A stretch of DNA of 64,000 nt, taken from assembly GCA_964019415.1 (NCBI GenBank), contig OZ025869.1:8287214-8351213 (forward strand), given 5' to 3'. Positions within the stretch are counted from its first letter, which is position 1; the number at the start of each line of letters is the position of its first letter. This stretch comes from Ianthella basta (Eukaryota; Porifera; Demospongiae; Verongiida; Ianthellidae). The notes below the pieces were generated by a model. The model was not told the origin of the DNA. It ran no database searches and saw only the letters and a program-made list of their open reading frames with translations. This document shows, one piece after another, positions 1 to 12,700 of the stretch. The translations under genes were made by a program, and so were the position numbers.

Positions 1-576
1 TATTGGTATGGCACTTCAGGAATGTAATTACTCGTGAGTATCCATCAATTCCACCATGAACCACCAAGCACCACTTAATCAGCTTGTAATTACCATCTAT
101 GTGCCGGACATCATTTGGGCGAGGGACATGATAAACCCTTCTTCTGATAGCTTTATTCTTCCTTTCCGCTACTCCCTCTGGATCCACCCTGTGAATACTG
201 GCACGAACATGATGCGGTGGCACACAGATGCCTTTGTGCAACAAGTGACCTGTGATCATTACCTCTCCATCATTTGGGTGACTCTCCTTAATGGTTGAAA
301 AAGCAGAATCAAGTTGCATGTCATCAGTGTCAGTGTATTTAGATGTCACACCAGACTGTCCTACTGTCTTGTTGTACAGTGTTTTCCTGCTGATGCCCAA
401 GATCTCGGCAATTTTGTTTTGCTAAAACCCATTGCTGTCAGTTGGTTTACCTCAGAGTCTGCTAAGTTCACATCTACTTTAGGTCTTCCGCATGATGCAC
501 CATTTGTGATTTCTGGCAGTTCAGCCATTTTAACTGGAAGCATGTGCTCATCACATCTCAATGTACTTATTTGCAT
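1..576 (-). pseudogene. integrase-fold (DDE/rve) transposase fragment, 5' part
   Basis: On the minus strand the translation starts with a basic GRPK motif followed by a helix-turn-helix stretch (about 380-500). It then runs into an integrase-type core: an RRRVYHVP motif, then HIDGNYKL, where D is the likely first catalytic acid, then [11 protein letters not shown], reaching the window edge at position 1. This order (HTH, then HxDGN-K, then IDGxSR) is that of integrase-core transposases common in fish, corals and sponges; the superfamily name is uncertain. The N-terminal and core parts lie in different frames, separated by a 1-nt shift around 405-420, so this copy is broken. It is a different family from the transposons at 49-62 kb. 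The rest of the core lies outside the window. Confidence 0.75.
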
Positions 577-599
577 ATCAGCTGTTCCTCACATGACAT

Positions 600-1000
600 C
601 ATGTGACATACTGACCCCATGGCTGTGTAATATACATCTGGATGTATATTATAGATCTGGATCTATACTATAGATCCGGATGTATAATATATATCCGGAT
701 GTATAATATACATCTGGATCTATAGTATACATTCGGATATATAATTTATATATCCGGATGTATAATATAGATCTGGATCTATAATATACATCCGGATCTA
801 TATTATACATCCGGATATATAATATACATCCAGATGTATACTATAGATCTGGATCTATAATTATACATCCGGATCTATAGTATACATCCGGATATATAAT
901 ATACATCTGGATGTATACTATAGATCTGGATCTATAATTATACATCCGGATGTATATTGTATACATCTGGATATATAATATATATCCAGATTTTTATAGA
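600..1000. repeat. AT-rich palindromic tandem repeat
   Basis: About 400 bp are built from short self-complementary blocks (ATCCGGAT, ATCTGGAT, AGATCT, TATA) every 20-25 bp. A higher-order unit of about 81 bp is visible twice (about 809-883 and 884-964). Almost every block can pair with its neighbours, so the stretch can extrude cruciforms or form long hairpins. It contains no gene. It separates the transposase fragment on the left from mTOR exons on the right and may mark a rearrangement point. Confidence 0.85.
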
Positions 1001-2082
1001 TCCCATTTTCAAGATGTGTTTTTACCCAGACGGCGCCCCATACTCTCCCTGAAACCACATCACAACTGTGCACACTAGAGCTTCAAGAAGAGTTTCTCCC
1101 TCCCAACCAGCACACTACATGTGAGTGTAGCTATAGTTCTGTGTGTGTGTGTGTGACAGACAAAACTGGAAATGGGAACAAGAGCACCAAACTGTGTCCT
1201 TAAACACACTCCGTACCACACACAAACATGTACACATACATAAACACACAGTGCACACCACACACACACCTCCCTCCCACCTGATGAGGGACTCCATGAT
1301 CTTGGTGTTGGGTCCCTTGTGGAACTCCGCTTCCTTGCAGTGGAGGGCCTTGGCATACACTCGGCAGTTCTAGGGACACTCCCCCAGGAGGGTGGGGTTC
1401 AGTGTCAGGTGACCCTGGGGGAGGGGCTACAATCAGTGGACATGCTCTATAGTAACGCTACTAATATAGGCCCACTGCCTATAGTTAAAGCACACCAAAG
1501 CCAACACAATAAGAGCACACCCAATAAGAGCACACTCAGTAAGAGCCCAGCTTACAGAGGCCACCTTGGAGTGTTCCATAACTCTGCAAGGTTAAGGAGT
1601 GTCGGTGACCTCAGGGATGTTGGGGACAGAGAGAGACAGCTTCAGATTGACCACCAAGTCCTCCTTCTGAGCCATCCCCAGCTCCATCCAGCAGGAGACA
1701 AAGGACACATTCAACAGCTCACTGCAGGGGAGGAGTGGAGACAGACAACACATACAATAGAGTGGGTGGATTGGAAACCAAACATGTACAATTCACATAA
1801 TGTATTACTAGGTGAATGTATGGCATTGTGGGGGGAGCCTGAGTCCAGTCACATACATGTCACTGAGTGTGCCTGACAAACAGGCAATGGAGGTGTGGCA
1901 GTTTGAAGACGGGTTGAGGAGAACGGAAAGAACTTGGAAGTGTGGACAGGCCTGGTGGTGTGGAATGTGCACACATTGCTACCTTCATGTACACACAACA
2001 CACACATTGCTATGTACACAGTGTGGTGCTTACAAACACATGCACATACACACACAATGATACACACAGCCACTGCAAGACG

Positions 2083-2352
2083 ATGCAGGACAGACTTGGA
2101 CAAGATGTGTCACAATTAGCACAATTTGAACACTACATTAGAGCCTATTGCTAGGTGAATCACAAATGAAACAAACATACAGTTAGAGGTTTACATCCCA
2201 GATAGAAAGCTGTTCACTGCCAACAATGCCCCACAAATGGTATAGCCTGTGCATACTCTCCCACTAATCCACCACATTCCAGCGTCCGCAGGATTGAATC
2301 ACTGACAAAGAACGGAAAGTATGGACCAGCCACACCCTGGGCCATTCTGTTC
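2083..2352 (+). repeat. segmental duplication block, copy 1a
   Basis: This is nearly identical to 20,002-20,271 in the same orientation, starting at GCAGGACAGACTTGG and ending near CACCCTGGGCC. In copy 1 it lies in the intron between mTOR fragment-A exons. In copy 2 it directly abuts the right arm of the Penelope palindrome. No reading frame in it resembles a known protein. Confidence 0.9.
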
Positions 2353-3757
2353 ATTGTTCCACAGTGTATCCGTAGCATACGGCCACACACTGTGCAAATG
2401 TAAAGATGCTCTGATTCTTTGCCTGTGAAGACACCCAATTCTGGTGTCCTAAAGTGAATCCGTGACACGAACTTTGGATGTGGGCAGTCCCATCGGCCAT
2501 CTTGTGGTGTGGCCAAGAAACAGACCTCGATGAGCCTCAAACCCTGCCCATGTATGCAGCCACTGATGCCTAACTGATAGCTAGGTAGATAGCCGGCTGA
2601 CCCCAAGCACAGACTACACACTAGAGTGGGGCTTGCTCAGGCTCACCCAATAATACATGCACACATGTGTAGTCACCATATGGGACAGTGACTTGCACTA
2701 CACACCACACCATTGGGTGCATGGGATAGTTTGAGGGACACAAACCTCTCCACACTACACTAAACACCACTAATAGTATACTTAGCTTGAGGAGGTCCTC
2801 CCACTGTACACAACACACCATCAGGGGGAGCTGTGTCCAGGGTATGGACTTGGATCTTACAAATTATGTGTTCACAGTAAACTCTACTCTTTGAGTGTGT
2901 GAATGACTACTTTAAAAGGGACCAAAATGATGTTCACACAAATAAACAGGATTCAATTTAGAAGACACAAACAACAAATTAACTGGTTAGCTGATAAGCA
3001 TTAATCTAACATGCCCAAACACACAGTGCATGAGTCGGCCTGTCATCAACAGTTTCAGTGTCTGGTGCTCTGTGTAGCTAGTCTGATGTATTTAGCGAAG
3101 ATAATACAGGCCAAGTACAGATAGACTGGCATGGTATCAATATAAATTCTGCCTATGTACACTGTAGATACATGTGTGTGTGTACACTTTGTGACTGTGC
3201 AGTGTGTGTGTATGTGTGTTGTACGTGTGTTCACTCCTTGACAAGAACAGAAAGACATCCTAAACAGATTGCTCAGTGCAGTCACTTCCTGGCCCAATGG
3301 GACCCATACGGCAGGCATGCCGGCAGTGTTACAAACCACAGGTAGTCAGTGCTACCTCTTCAAGGACACCAAACTGTGCTCCGTCCACGCTCACCAAGAT
3401 GGCACTTAACATCACACCCAAATGCAACCAGCTAATCATACAAAGCAAGAGCTGTGGCAGGTTTAAGTGTAAGGCCATGTACTGAGCTCTGGTCAATATA
3501 TAGAACAGGCTGCACAGGACAGCACAGCAGTCTTAACAGTGCACTCACACACAGAATCCTCACCTGTTGGGCCAGCAGGTACCTCTCCCCTGCACTGCTG
3601 TCACTGACCGGTAGAACACCACTCAACACTGTCCTTTGGGATCATCTGCACGTACTCACTCATCATAGCCCACTCCACCCGGCCCCCGGCCAAGGCTGCT
3701 GTCACACCAGATGTCGTCATCCACAATCCACCAGTTCTCATCAGACAGCTTGAACGG
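2353..3757. other. intronic stretch without recognised gene
   Basis: This lies inside the mTOR fragment-A intron and is absent from the second duplication copy, which has unrelated sequence at 20,272-20,891. Minus-strand exon-like pieces bounded by AG/GT are visible (about 3,662-3,766 encoding SDENWWIVDDDIW, and about 3,572-3,620), but I do not recognise the product and they are not clearly coding. A TG/CA-rich patch occurs around 3,170-3,240. Confidence 0.4.
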
Positions 3758-4330
3758 CTTCTCCCTGCAACAACCAAGTCACATGACAGTCATGTGACTT
3801 GGCTGTGAGTCAAAGATGCAATTATATCATTGATTCACATCACTGTCATATGCTCATTACCACAGTGACAAACACTGCATGCAATTTTATCAAAGTTTTG
3901 CAAAAAAAATTCACAATTTACTACAATGGAACAATTCGTCACAAATTTCTGAAATTTTCACACACCTAATGGAAACACAAACATTTCATTGTCAAATTGG
4001 CCTTATTCAGAAAACAGTAATTCTAATATTTCAACACTTAAAATACAAAAATAATACAACTAGTAATTTGTGATTTACAGTCCCAAAACAGTCTCAGTAT
4101 AGAGTACTGCCACTGTCACTCACTCAAGCACCTCACCAGTCACTCTCACCCATGCACACTCACTCACTCCACTCACTGAGGAAGTGACTTATACATTTGA
4201 GCAAGAGCCCAACTGGAATGCAGGATGGGGCTAGGGGACTTCTTCAGCAGCTCTACTCCAAACTGACACAACCACTCTACTCAGTCATTCTTGGAAATCC
4301 TCCCTGTGGAGACCAACGAAGACACCCGTA
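3758..4330 (+). repeat. segmental duplication block, copy 1b
   Basis: This matches 20,892-21,430 in the same orientation, with small indels, and includes the mTOR WEWL exon in both copies. It leads directly into the 21-bp minisatellite, as does copy 2. The two copies carry different inactivating changes in that exon, so they diverged after duplication. Confidence 0.9.
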
Positions 4331-4339
4331 GTACGTAAA

Positions 4340-6085
4340 GCAATTTAGGACGCACTGGACCCCATATAGAATGCACTGGACCCCATATAGGACGCACTGG
4401 ACCCCATATAGAATGTACTGGACCCCATATAGGATGCACTGGACACCATATAGAATGCTCTGTACCCCATAAAGGACGCACTGGACCCCATAAAGGTGGT
4501 AGTGGACCCCATATAGAATGCACAGGACCTAATATAGGACACACTGGACCCCATATAGGATGCACTGGACCCTATATAGAATGCACTTGACCCCATATAG
4601 GACGCACTGGACCCCATATAGAATGCATTGGACCCCATACAGAATGCACTGGTCCTAATATAGGATGCACTAGACCTCATATAGGACGCACTGGACCCCA
4701 TATAAGACACACTGGACCCCATACAGAATGCACTGGTCCTATTATAGGACACACTGGACCCCATATAGAATGCGCAGGACCCCATATAGGATGCACTGGA
4801 CCCCATATAAAACTCACTGGACCCCTATTAGGACGCAATGTACCCCCCATAGGACTCACTATACACCATATAGGACGCACTGGACCCCATATAGAACGCA
4901 CTGGACCCCCCATAGGATGCACTGGACCCCATATAGGATGCACAGGACCCCCCACAGGATGCACAGGACCTCCATAAAGGACTCACTGGACCCCATAGAG
5001 GATGCATTGGACCCCCCATAGGATGCACTGGACCCCCCATAGGACACACTGAACTCCATAAAGGATGCACTGGACCCCATATAGGATGCATTGGACCCCA
5101 TATAGGACGCACTGGACCCCCCATAGGATGCACTGGACCCCATATAGGACGCACTGGACTCCCCATAGGATGCATTGGACCCCCCATAGGACGCACTGGA
5201 CCCCCCATAGGACACACTGGACTCCATAAAGGATGCACTGGACCCCATACAGGACGTATTGGACCCTCATATAGAAAGCACTGGACCCCAAATAGGATGC
5301 ACTGGACCCCAAATAGGATGCACTGGATCCCATATAGAACGCAATGGACCCGTATAGGACACACTGGACCCCATATAGGATGCACTGGACCCCATATAGA
5401 ACGCACTGGATCCCATATAGGATGCACTGGACCCCAAATAGGATGCACTGGATCCCATATAGGATGCACTGGACCCCATATAGAACGCACTGGACCCCAC
5501 ACAGGATGCACTGGATCCCATATAGGATGCACTGGACCCCAAATAGGATGCACTGGACCCCATATAGAACGCACTGGACCCCATATAGGATGCACTGGAC
5601 CCCATATAGAACGCACTGGACCCCATATAGGATGCACTGGACCCCATATAGAACGCACTGGACCCCATATAGGATGCATTGGACCCCATATAGAATGCAC
5701 TGGACCCCACACAGGATGCATTGGATCCCATATAGGACGCACTGGACCCCATATAGGATGCACTGGACCCCATATAGGACGCACTGGACCCCATATAGAA
5801 CGCACTGGACCCCACATAGGATGCACTGGACCCCACACAGGATGCACTGGATCCCATATAGGACGCACTGGACCCCATATAGGATGCACTGGACCCCATA
5901 TAGGACGCACTGGACCCCATATAGAACGCACTGGACCCCATATAGGACGCACTGGACCCCATACAGAACGCACTGGATCCCATATAGAACAAACTGGACC
6001 CCATATAGGACGCAATGGACCCCATATAGAACGCACTGGACCCCACATACGTAGGATGCACTGGATCCCATATAGGACGTACTGA
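4340..6085. repeat. 21-bp minisatellite array 1
   Basis: About 80 tandem copies of a 21-bp unit with consensus near GCACTGGACCCCATATAGGAY. The unit is a multiple of three and almost stop-free in several frames on both strands. It therefore yields long artefactual open frames (up to about 500 codons) with heptapeptide periodicity. Variants (ATAGAA, ATAGGA, CCCCCC, ACACAGG) are interspersed. There is no sign of coding constraint. Confidence 0.95.
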
Positions 6086-6358
6086 ACCCCGTAAGTAGGA
6101 CAGGTGAGGGAGACAGGTGAGGGGGACAGGTGAGGGGGACGGGTGAGAGGGACAGTTAGGGGGGACAGGTGAGGGGGACGGGTGAGGGGGACAGGTGAGG
6201 GGGACAGGTGAGGGGGACAGGTGAGGGGGGAAGGTAAGTGGGACAGGTGAGGGGGGAAGGTAAGGGGGACAGGTGAGGGGGACAGGTAAGTGGGACAGGT
6301 GAGGGGGACGGGTGAGGGGGACAGGTGAGGGGGACAGGTGAGAGGGACGGGTGGTGGA
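6086..6358. repeat. 13-bp G-rich minisatellite
   Basis: About 20 copies of a unit near GACAGGTGAGGGG directly abut the 21-bp array. The block is purine-rich on the plus strand and contains repeated GTGAG, so it could present many cryptic splice donors if transcribed. Confidence 0.9.
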
Positions 6359-6695
6359 ATAGTGGAGGACAGGGGGCAAAATTTTTGGGTCACAAAAATT
6401 TGTAATACACAGTAGATTAAGGGAATATGTAATTTTAAGGGAAGTGATAGTTCTTTATGAAACAAGTACAAGTATACACAAGGAGCTCAAGGGAGAAACA
6501 CAGACTAAATTGTTAGGTCCAATTCTAACTATCACCACGTGAATCGATGTAGGCATCCCCTAAAAACATAGGCAATGGTACCAGTACCTCTCAGTGAATA
6601 TCACACTCTCTGGTCCCCATATCCAAATCTCCACCCCACTGGTCCCCACACCCAAATCTTCACCCCACTGGTCCCCACACCCACATCTCCCATAC

Positions 6696-6855
6696 CTTTA
6701 TCCAACTTGACGAAGTCCTGCCTCTTGACCCTCTCTCCTGAGAGCAAGTTGTGGCTTCACTCAATTGTGTAGGACCTCTCACCGAGGTGGTGTCCGACAG
6801 CCATCTTCTTCACACCTGACTCACTGTGGTACAGCCTCTTCCTTGACTCCTTCAC
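6696..6855 (-). pseudogene. MLF-like: myeloid leukemia factor (MLF) family exon, interrupted
   Basis: The minus-strand exon is bounded by an AG acceptor (above 6855) and a GTATGG donor (below 6696). It encodes KESRKRLYHSESGVKKMAVG, then HHLGERSYTIE, a TGA stop, and a remnant ending DFVKLDK. This follows the MLF1/MLF2 core pattern, in which (R/K)ET(R/K)K...GxxxMxIGHH...R.H.IE leads to QEFINLDE. MLF proteins are small nucleo-cytoplasmic adaptors. The internal stop and the lack of a recognisable next exon (the DDEW-containing part) suggest a decayed copy. Only this exon was found. Confidence 0.7.
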
Positions 6856-8426
6856 CTGTACACAGCGTGAGGGGAGTCTGGTGGTAGGACACAACACACT
6901 ACTACATTACATTACTAACATACCAACTGGGATGTGTACACATTGGTAACAGACATGCATGCAATCACATGTCATATTAATGGACATGAATAAGGTTAAC
7001 ACAACCAGAAGGACTGGGACAGGCTGGACAAAAGGGAAAACCCCTGGAATGTACACACGACACTCAGTAATCAATACAGGTAATGACAGCAATTAAGGCA
7101 GGGGGGGAGGGCTGGCCGGGCACCAGCCTAGTAAGGGGGTGCAGTGTGTGGTGACCACAGAAAGGAGTGTTGAAGGACTGACACACACACACACAAATAT
7201 ATACAGGTTGTCTGGACCAGACTACCACGTGTCTACAGTTACAGGTGTACCTCAGCCAGAACAACCAGCAAAGGGTGCAGCTGACCCTTGGAGAGTGGCT
7301 TTGCGCAAGACCACCCTCCACTGGGGATTACAACACCTTTAAGGTGACAGGAGAGTGACCCCAGCTCACCTCATGTCACACCACATACCAGATGGACACA
7401 GTTACAGTGGGCTCGGGGTATCTTGGCCACGACTGCACAACACACAACACACCTACATGAGGCTAGCAGAGTTCTGATTGGTCAGTGGCTCAGAGGCATG
7501 TCATTGCCACAGGTCAATTGATCTATGGACCAATCAGAACTCTCATTGACACTCTGGCATGTGTGCATTGGGGATTGTGCAATTGTGGACAACACACCCC
7601 AAACCACTGGAAACTGCACACACACACTCAGTGTCTATGATTACAGCACAGCTGCTCCAAACTACACAGCATGGAGTGGACATGGGGAGAGGAGACATTA
7701 CAGTGTCGGAGGAACTAGCACTGACCACCACCTCAAGGTAAAGGAGACACGCACCTCTTCACTAATTCTCAAATGCTATATATCTCACTACAGGTAGGAC
7801 TTGACACTACAACAAAGCTAGCTACACATTACAATAAACGCCTCCTTTCCCTCCACATCCTAGTTACTCTCCTCTATGTATTACACATCAAGACTTGAAG
7901 GGGGCGCTAATACTTGGTGAGAAAACTGGTGCATTCCGCCCACAACTCACTCTCCCGCCCGCTCGAGGTCTACAGCCCTCCAGAGCGCGTCCATCAGAGA
8001 CGGTCAAGTGGTCCGGGAAGACTATGAACGACTGGGGACGACTCAGTGAAGGAGGGAGACGTCCGCTGCAGAACCAAACGCTAGCTCGTTCCTTATAATT
8101 CCCCGCATGTGCCGTCACGGGATGTGGTCTTCACCTGAGCAGAACATACTTTGGGCGCAGAGTGAAGTCCAGCGTTCGGAAAACAGATCCATTCCGAAAA
8201 CTCCTCCGATCCAGTCCTCGAACACGTAGAATACTTTGCAGCTGTGCAGAATTTAGTGCATGCACGTGACGAATTATATTAGCTTGCGTGTGGATCATGA
8301 ATATCATTATAGAGGACAGTGGCAACAAAACGATTAAGATACAAGTGAACACACCAACACAATATACTAGTACTGTGTGTGTATAGTTACAATGTACTGT
8401 GAGTTCTGCACTGCTGGGGTCTAAGT
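6856..8426. other. non-coding stretch, with CpG-rich patch
   Basis: No recognisable gene was seen. It holds a 16-bp inverted repeat (7468-7483 with 7528-7543, arms AGAGTTCTGATTGGTC), short CA runs, and a CpG-rich patch at about 7,890-8,100 that could be a promoter or the 5' end of an unidentified minus-strand transcript. The 3' side (8,280-8,426) follows the stop codon of the ankyrin-ROCO gene and should contain its 3' UTR. No clear AATAAA was found on the minus strand close to the stop. Confidence 0.4.
7468..7543. repeat. perfect 16-bp inverted repeat hairpin
   Basis: Arms 7468-7483 and 7528-7543 are perfectly complementary, with a 44-bp loop. The right size for the terminal part of a small miniature transposon, but no target duplication was identified. 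Confidence 0.6.
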
Positions 8427-9651
8427 TCACTGGAGACTGAACAGCTTCGTCTTGAGTTGCTGTGAGAAGGCCTTGTGCCCAGCACCCTCCACTGCAGACA
8501 ACACAGTGCGCCAAGTTCTCCCCTTCTCTCCTGTGCCTGCTTCCTCTGACAACCACCGCTCTAAGATGTTTGCACACGCATGCTCACATCGGTTTGCTGT
8601 AGCCATTCTCACAACAGAGGCCTCCACACCCAGATGGATGGCTATCAGGCTCCAATCTCTGGCCACTTCAACATCACGGACAATGAACTGCTTCATGGCT
8701 TGTAAGGTGGGGGCAGAGTCCATGTTGAAGAGGGCGTGTCCATCTGTATGGGACCAGAGTAGGTGTTATGAACCACTCTCTTGTCTGCTGCTGTAGCCAA
8801 ATTTAGTGTAAAGAGGGTGTGCCAATCCCTCCAAACACACATGCACACACAAGCACACACCCATACAATGTGAGGTGCACTCCAGTCTAGCTAGCTAGAC
8901 CCTTCCACTAAGGTGCTTAGACAGTGGACACAGCAAACAGCCTCACACGGGGAACAGAGGGTCTAGTGGGTTAGTGGGATCCACAGACAGTAGTGACAGT
9001 AGGGACACACCTCCCACACTTGGTACACTGTGAGGTGCACGCGTGTGTAGTAACACTGTATGGAGCATACCTTGCTGTGTTGTAGTCAGCAGCTCCACCT
9101 CTGGGGAGGGTCCCTTGTCAGCAGTGGTAGCTCTACTTTGGGAGCTGGAGGATGATGGTATTGAGGGCAGGTCTGAAGAGAGTGGAGAGTAGCACATGTG
9201 TGTATGAGGGCGAAGCCATACATTGTCCAACCCTCGGGCTAGTCAACAGCAAACGAGACATGCTCAGTTGGGACCAACCGACAGTGGACACATTAGATAT
9301 ACACACCTTTGAGGAGTTCCTCCTTCAGTGATGTAATGTGCTGTACTCCAATATTGGCATAATGCATTGCTCCCAAGAGCACTGCCCAGGTTGGGTTGGC
9401 CCCTTCGCCGTCCCTCCACCTGTTCAAGCCAGACTGCACAGCCTCTTCCTCGTCATGGGGGGAGTTGGAGTAACACATGTCAATGGCTTCAGAGGATAGC
9501 CCCACCCCCTCCAGCACTGCCCGCCCCCTGCCTGCTGCATTCCGGCTCACAAACCTTCTGAACAGCATGGCACACTGCCTGTGACCTGAGTGGGAGAGGG
9601 GGGAAGGGGGATTGGGTGTGACAAAATAGGCAAATAGCAATAGTGTGCAAT

Positions 9652-9719
<68 letters not shown>

Positions 9720-12700
9720 CTGTCTCTGCCAGCCCACCCCACGAGGTGCCCTCACAGTGAGGTAGCCCACGCCCTCAGAGACCCATGCTGAGAATGGAGA
9801 GACTTACCCACAGAGTGCACTGGCTGTGTGTGGACAGATCTGCGTCCCCGATCACTTGAGGAGGCTGCTCCTGTAGGGTAGAGCAAGGACACAAAGGGGA
9901 CACCCACAGCAGTCCATGACACAATGTACACTCACACACAAGTACATCAAATGGTCCCTCCCACACTCGGTACACTGTGAGGTGCACTCGTGTGTAGTAC
10001 TGCATGGAGCATTGAAGCTGAGTGATGTGGACCAATTGCATATGCAGAGTCGTCAAACTATGCTTATTGATTGATCCAAGCATGTGACTGTCACATGACT
10101 GACAGGTTTTCTGCTGCAACATCAGGGAAAGTCCCTGTACACAAACCTGACAACAGGCTAAGCAGTTGTAGGGGGAATTCCCCATTCTCCAATTAGCATT
10201 ACCACAAAATCTGAATGTCACTGGCTAACTGAGCCACACACTAAACCTCCTCTGTGCACTAAGGGGTCACCACATGACACTTGGGGTTAGTGGATTGCAT
10301 GAAACTCAGAGACAGTAGGGACACACCTCCCACACTCGGTACACTGTGAGGTGCACTCGTGTGTAGCGACATTGCATGGAGCATACCTTGCTGTGCTGTA
10401 GGCAGTGCCTCCACCTCTGGGGAGGGTCCCTTGTCAGCAGTGGTAGCTCCACTTTGGGAGCTGGAGGATGACGGTAGTGAGGGCAGGTCTGAAGAGAGTG
10501 GAGCTGCAGGTACAAGGGAGGAGGAAGCAAGTGTCCAACCTTTAGGCTAGTCAACACCACATCATACTAGTTGAATGGGTGGCCATTACATGTATATGAG
10601 GGTACAATAAGGAGGTACACTGAAGGAATGGCTTCATCAAACAGGGAGAGGAAAAACACACTCACCACTCTGTGGCTCCCTCTTAAAGTCCATGTCTTGT
10701 ACAACTGATAGAGAAGGAGACCAGCCTCCAAACAACTCAATGAGACTCGTCTGGTTGGGAAGATGGCCAGCTGGCTTTCGGGATGGAACATGGTCGCCTC
10801 CATCACTGATGCAACGAATGATACTGGAAACAGGATATAAGGAATCAGGGGGAGGGGCTTTGGTGTTTTTCCACCTAGCAGGTGTGTATGGGTGGACAAT
10901 GTAGGATGTGGCCTTCAGCTTCGGTGACAGTTGGGTAGTTGTTTTGATGACATCTCGAACAATGGTTGACACACATTGGAGCAGTTTCTCTGGTCCTACC
11001 TTGCTGTGTCCAACAACCTGGACCACACTGCTGTCATTTATCTGGACCACTACCTCCACACCAGTGATGGACATCCAGGAAAGGCCATTTGTCCAGACAC
11101 TGCAACAATGCTCCCTCACACTGGGTAACTCATGGGTGAACACGTGATTGGCTGCAAGATGGAGGATGATGGATTGGAGGAGATGTGCTGAGATGAGGTG
11201 CTTCTCCTCTGTCCTCAGTTGCCAGCACACCCACTGGAGGTGGTGTGGGTCTGCATTCTTTGGGAAGACCTCAGGAGGTTGGGCAGACACCAGAGCAGGG
11301 AAGTATAGCCATCCCTCTCCCTCAGTACCGGCAGTTAGCTTCACAAGATCTTCTCGTAGCATCCTTGTATCCACCTGGATGCAGAACTCAAGGCTGATAA
11401 GGACCTCTTGGATCATTGTCGGATCCAACTTGGGAAACAGCTCAGCCAGCTGACTACAGTGGAGGAGACCAAACTGGTTGACCTTGTCCTTGGACCCACT
11501 GAACAGGGTGCCATACACGTTGTGGAGAACAGCTTGGAGGTCCAAGATTAGCCAACTTTGGGAGGCGTCCAGCTTGTTGGGGAGAAAGAGGGCGTGCCCA
11601 ACTGCTGTTAGGTCACGACACACTTCCACAGCTGGAGGTAAGTTCCTGGAGAGCAGCTCAGCATTCTTCAATAGCCATGACTGGAAGGTGTGGAGTGTGA
11701 TGGCCGGAACAGAGAACGCTTTCTGCACTTGCACTAGGACCCACCGAAGGTTGTACGAGAGACCATCAGAGTTCAACTGGAGAGGTTGGATCTCCTGCAA
11801 GAAGGTGCATATCTGATTGATACCCTCAGATTCAGGCTTGCGGCAGTCCAGGAGACAGGGACCCTGGATGTTGAAAGGTAACTCCTGCACTGACTGAGTG
11901 CATCGTAGCAGCTTCTCGGGTGCTTCCTCTTTGGACTTTACCCGGTCAAGGAAACTGCCAACAAGGATCACTTGTGGAGTGGATGGGGCTGAAGTAAGAG
12001 CTTGAGGTTGCAGCCAGCGAGTGATTTGCTGTGAGATGATGTCTTCCTCGTCGGTTGTCTTTACCAGAAGTAACAGGGTCACTGACACTCCTGGCTTGCT
12101 CAGCATGGCCTCCAAGAAGGACTGATGAGGGCCGTGGTAATCAGCCTGACCAGCAAAGTCATAGAACAATGTCTGTCCATACTTACGACTGGAGAACTGG
12201 ACTGCTTCAATTCCAGCTGTGCGTTGTCTGATGTCCTCCACTTGTGCAAACCTGTTGATGAATCTCTTGAAGATGCTTTTGCCCTCGGCTTGCAGAGCTG
12301 CTATCAGTGTACTCTTCCCGTGTTCAGCATTGCCAATTACTGCTACAATGCGCTTTGTAGAGAAAGACTGTGCCTGTCGAATAGTTTGTAAGAAATCACC
12401 TAGTGCAAGGCCTAAGGGAGATCTGGATTCTTTGTTCCTTGTTGTCATATCTGCTCCTGCCTCCACAAGTAGAACCCCGCATTTAATATGATTGTATTCA
12501 GCAGCATAATGCAGGGCTGTTGAGCCAGCAGCTAGCCCCCGCCACTCACTAGTGACAACATTCACACTAGCACCCGCTCTAATCAGTTCACGCACTATTT
12601 CATCCCTACCCAACACAGCTGCCCTCATCAAAGGGGTCTTTCCCCAGTGATCTTGTACATTGGTGTCTGCACCAGCTGCACACAGTGTTTTCATAACACT

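Larger units (their letters stand above)
1281..4303 (-). pseudogene. mTOR-like: mTOR (TOR kinase) pseudogene fragment A, FAT-domain exons
   Basis: Three minus-strand exons are recognisable by similarity to the FAT region of TOR kinases. Exon 4195-4303 encodes RISKND(stop)VEWL...SSWALAQ, corresponding to the mTOR stretch ending in CWALAQ. Exon 1565-1721 encodes VSFVSCWMEL and EVT...LLNLAE. Exon 1281-1414 encodes LLGE...CRVYAKALHCKE. Order and strand are right, and splice sites are plausible (for example acceptors at 4304 and 1722, donor GTGGGA below 1281). Disruptions: a conserved Trp codon is TGA in the first exon; one base is lost near the end of the second; a TAG lies just before CRVYAKAL in the third. 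The next FAT exons are missing because the AT-rich satellite begins downstream. A working TOR kinase is essential in eukaryotes, so the functional gene must lie elsewhere. This is a dead duplicate unless the assembly is wrong. Confidence 0.85.

Noticed and set aside
4340-6471. Long minus-strand open frame (over 500 codons) and several others in the 21-bp array
   Set aside because: All are explained by a stop-poor 21-bp unit whose length is a multiple of three. Several frames and both strands are open alike.
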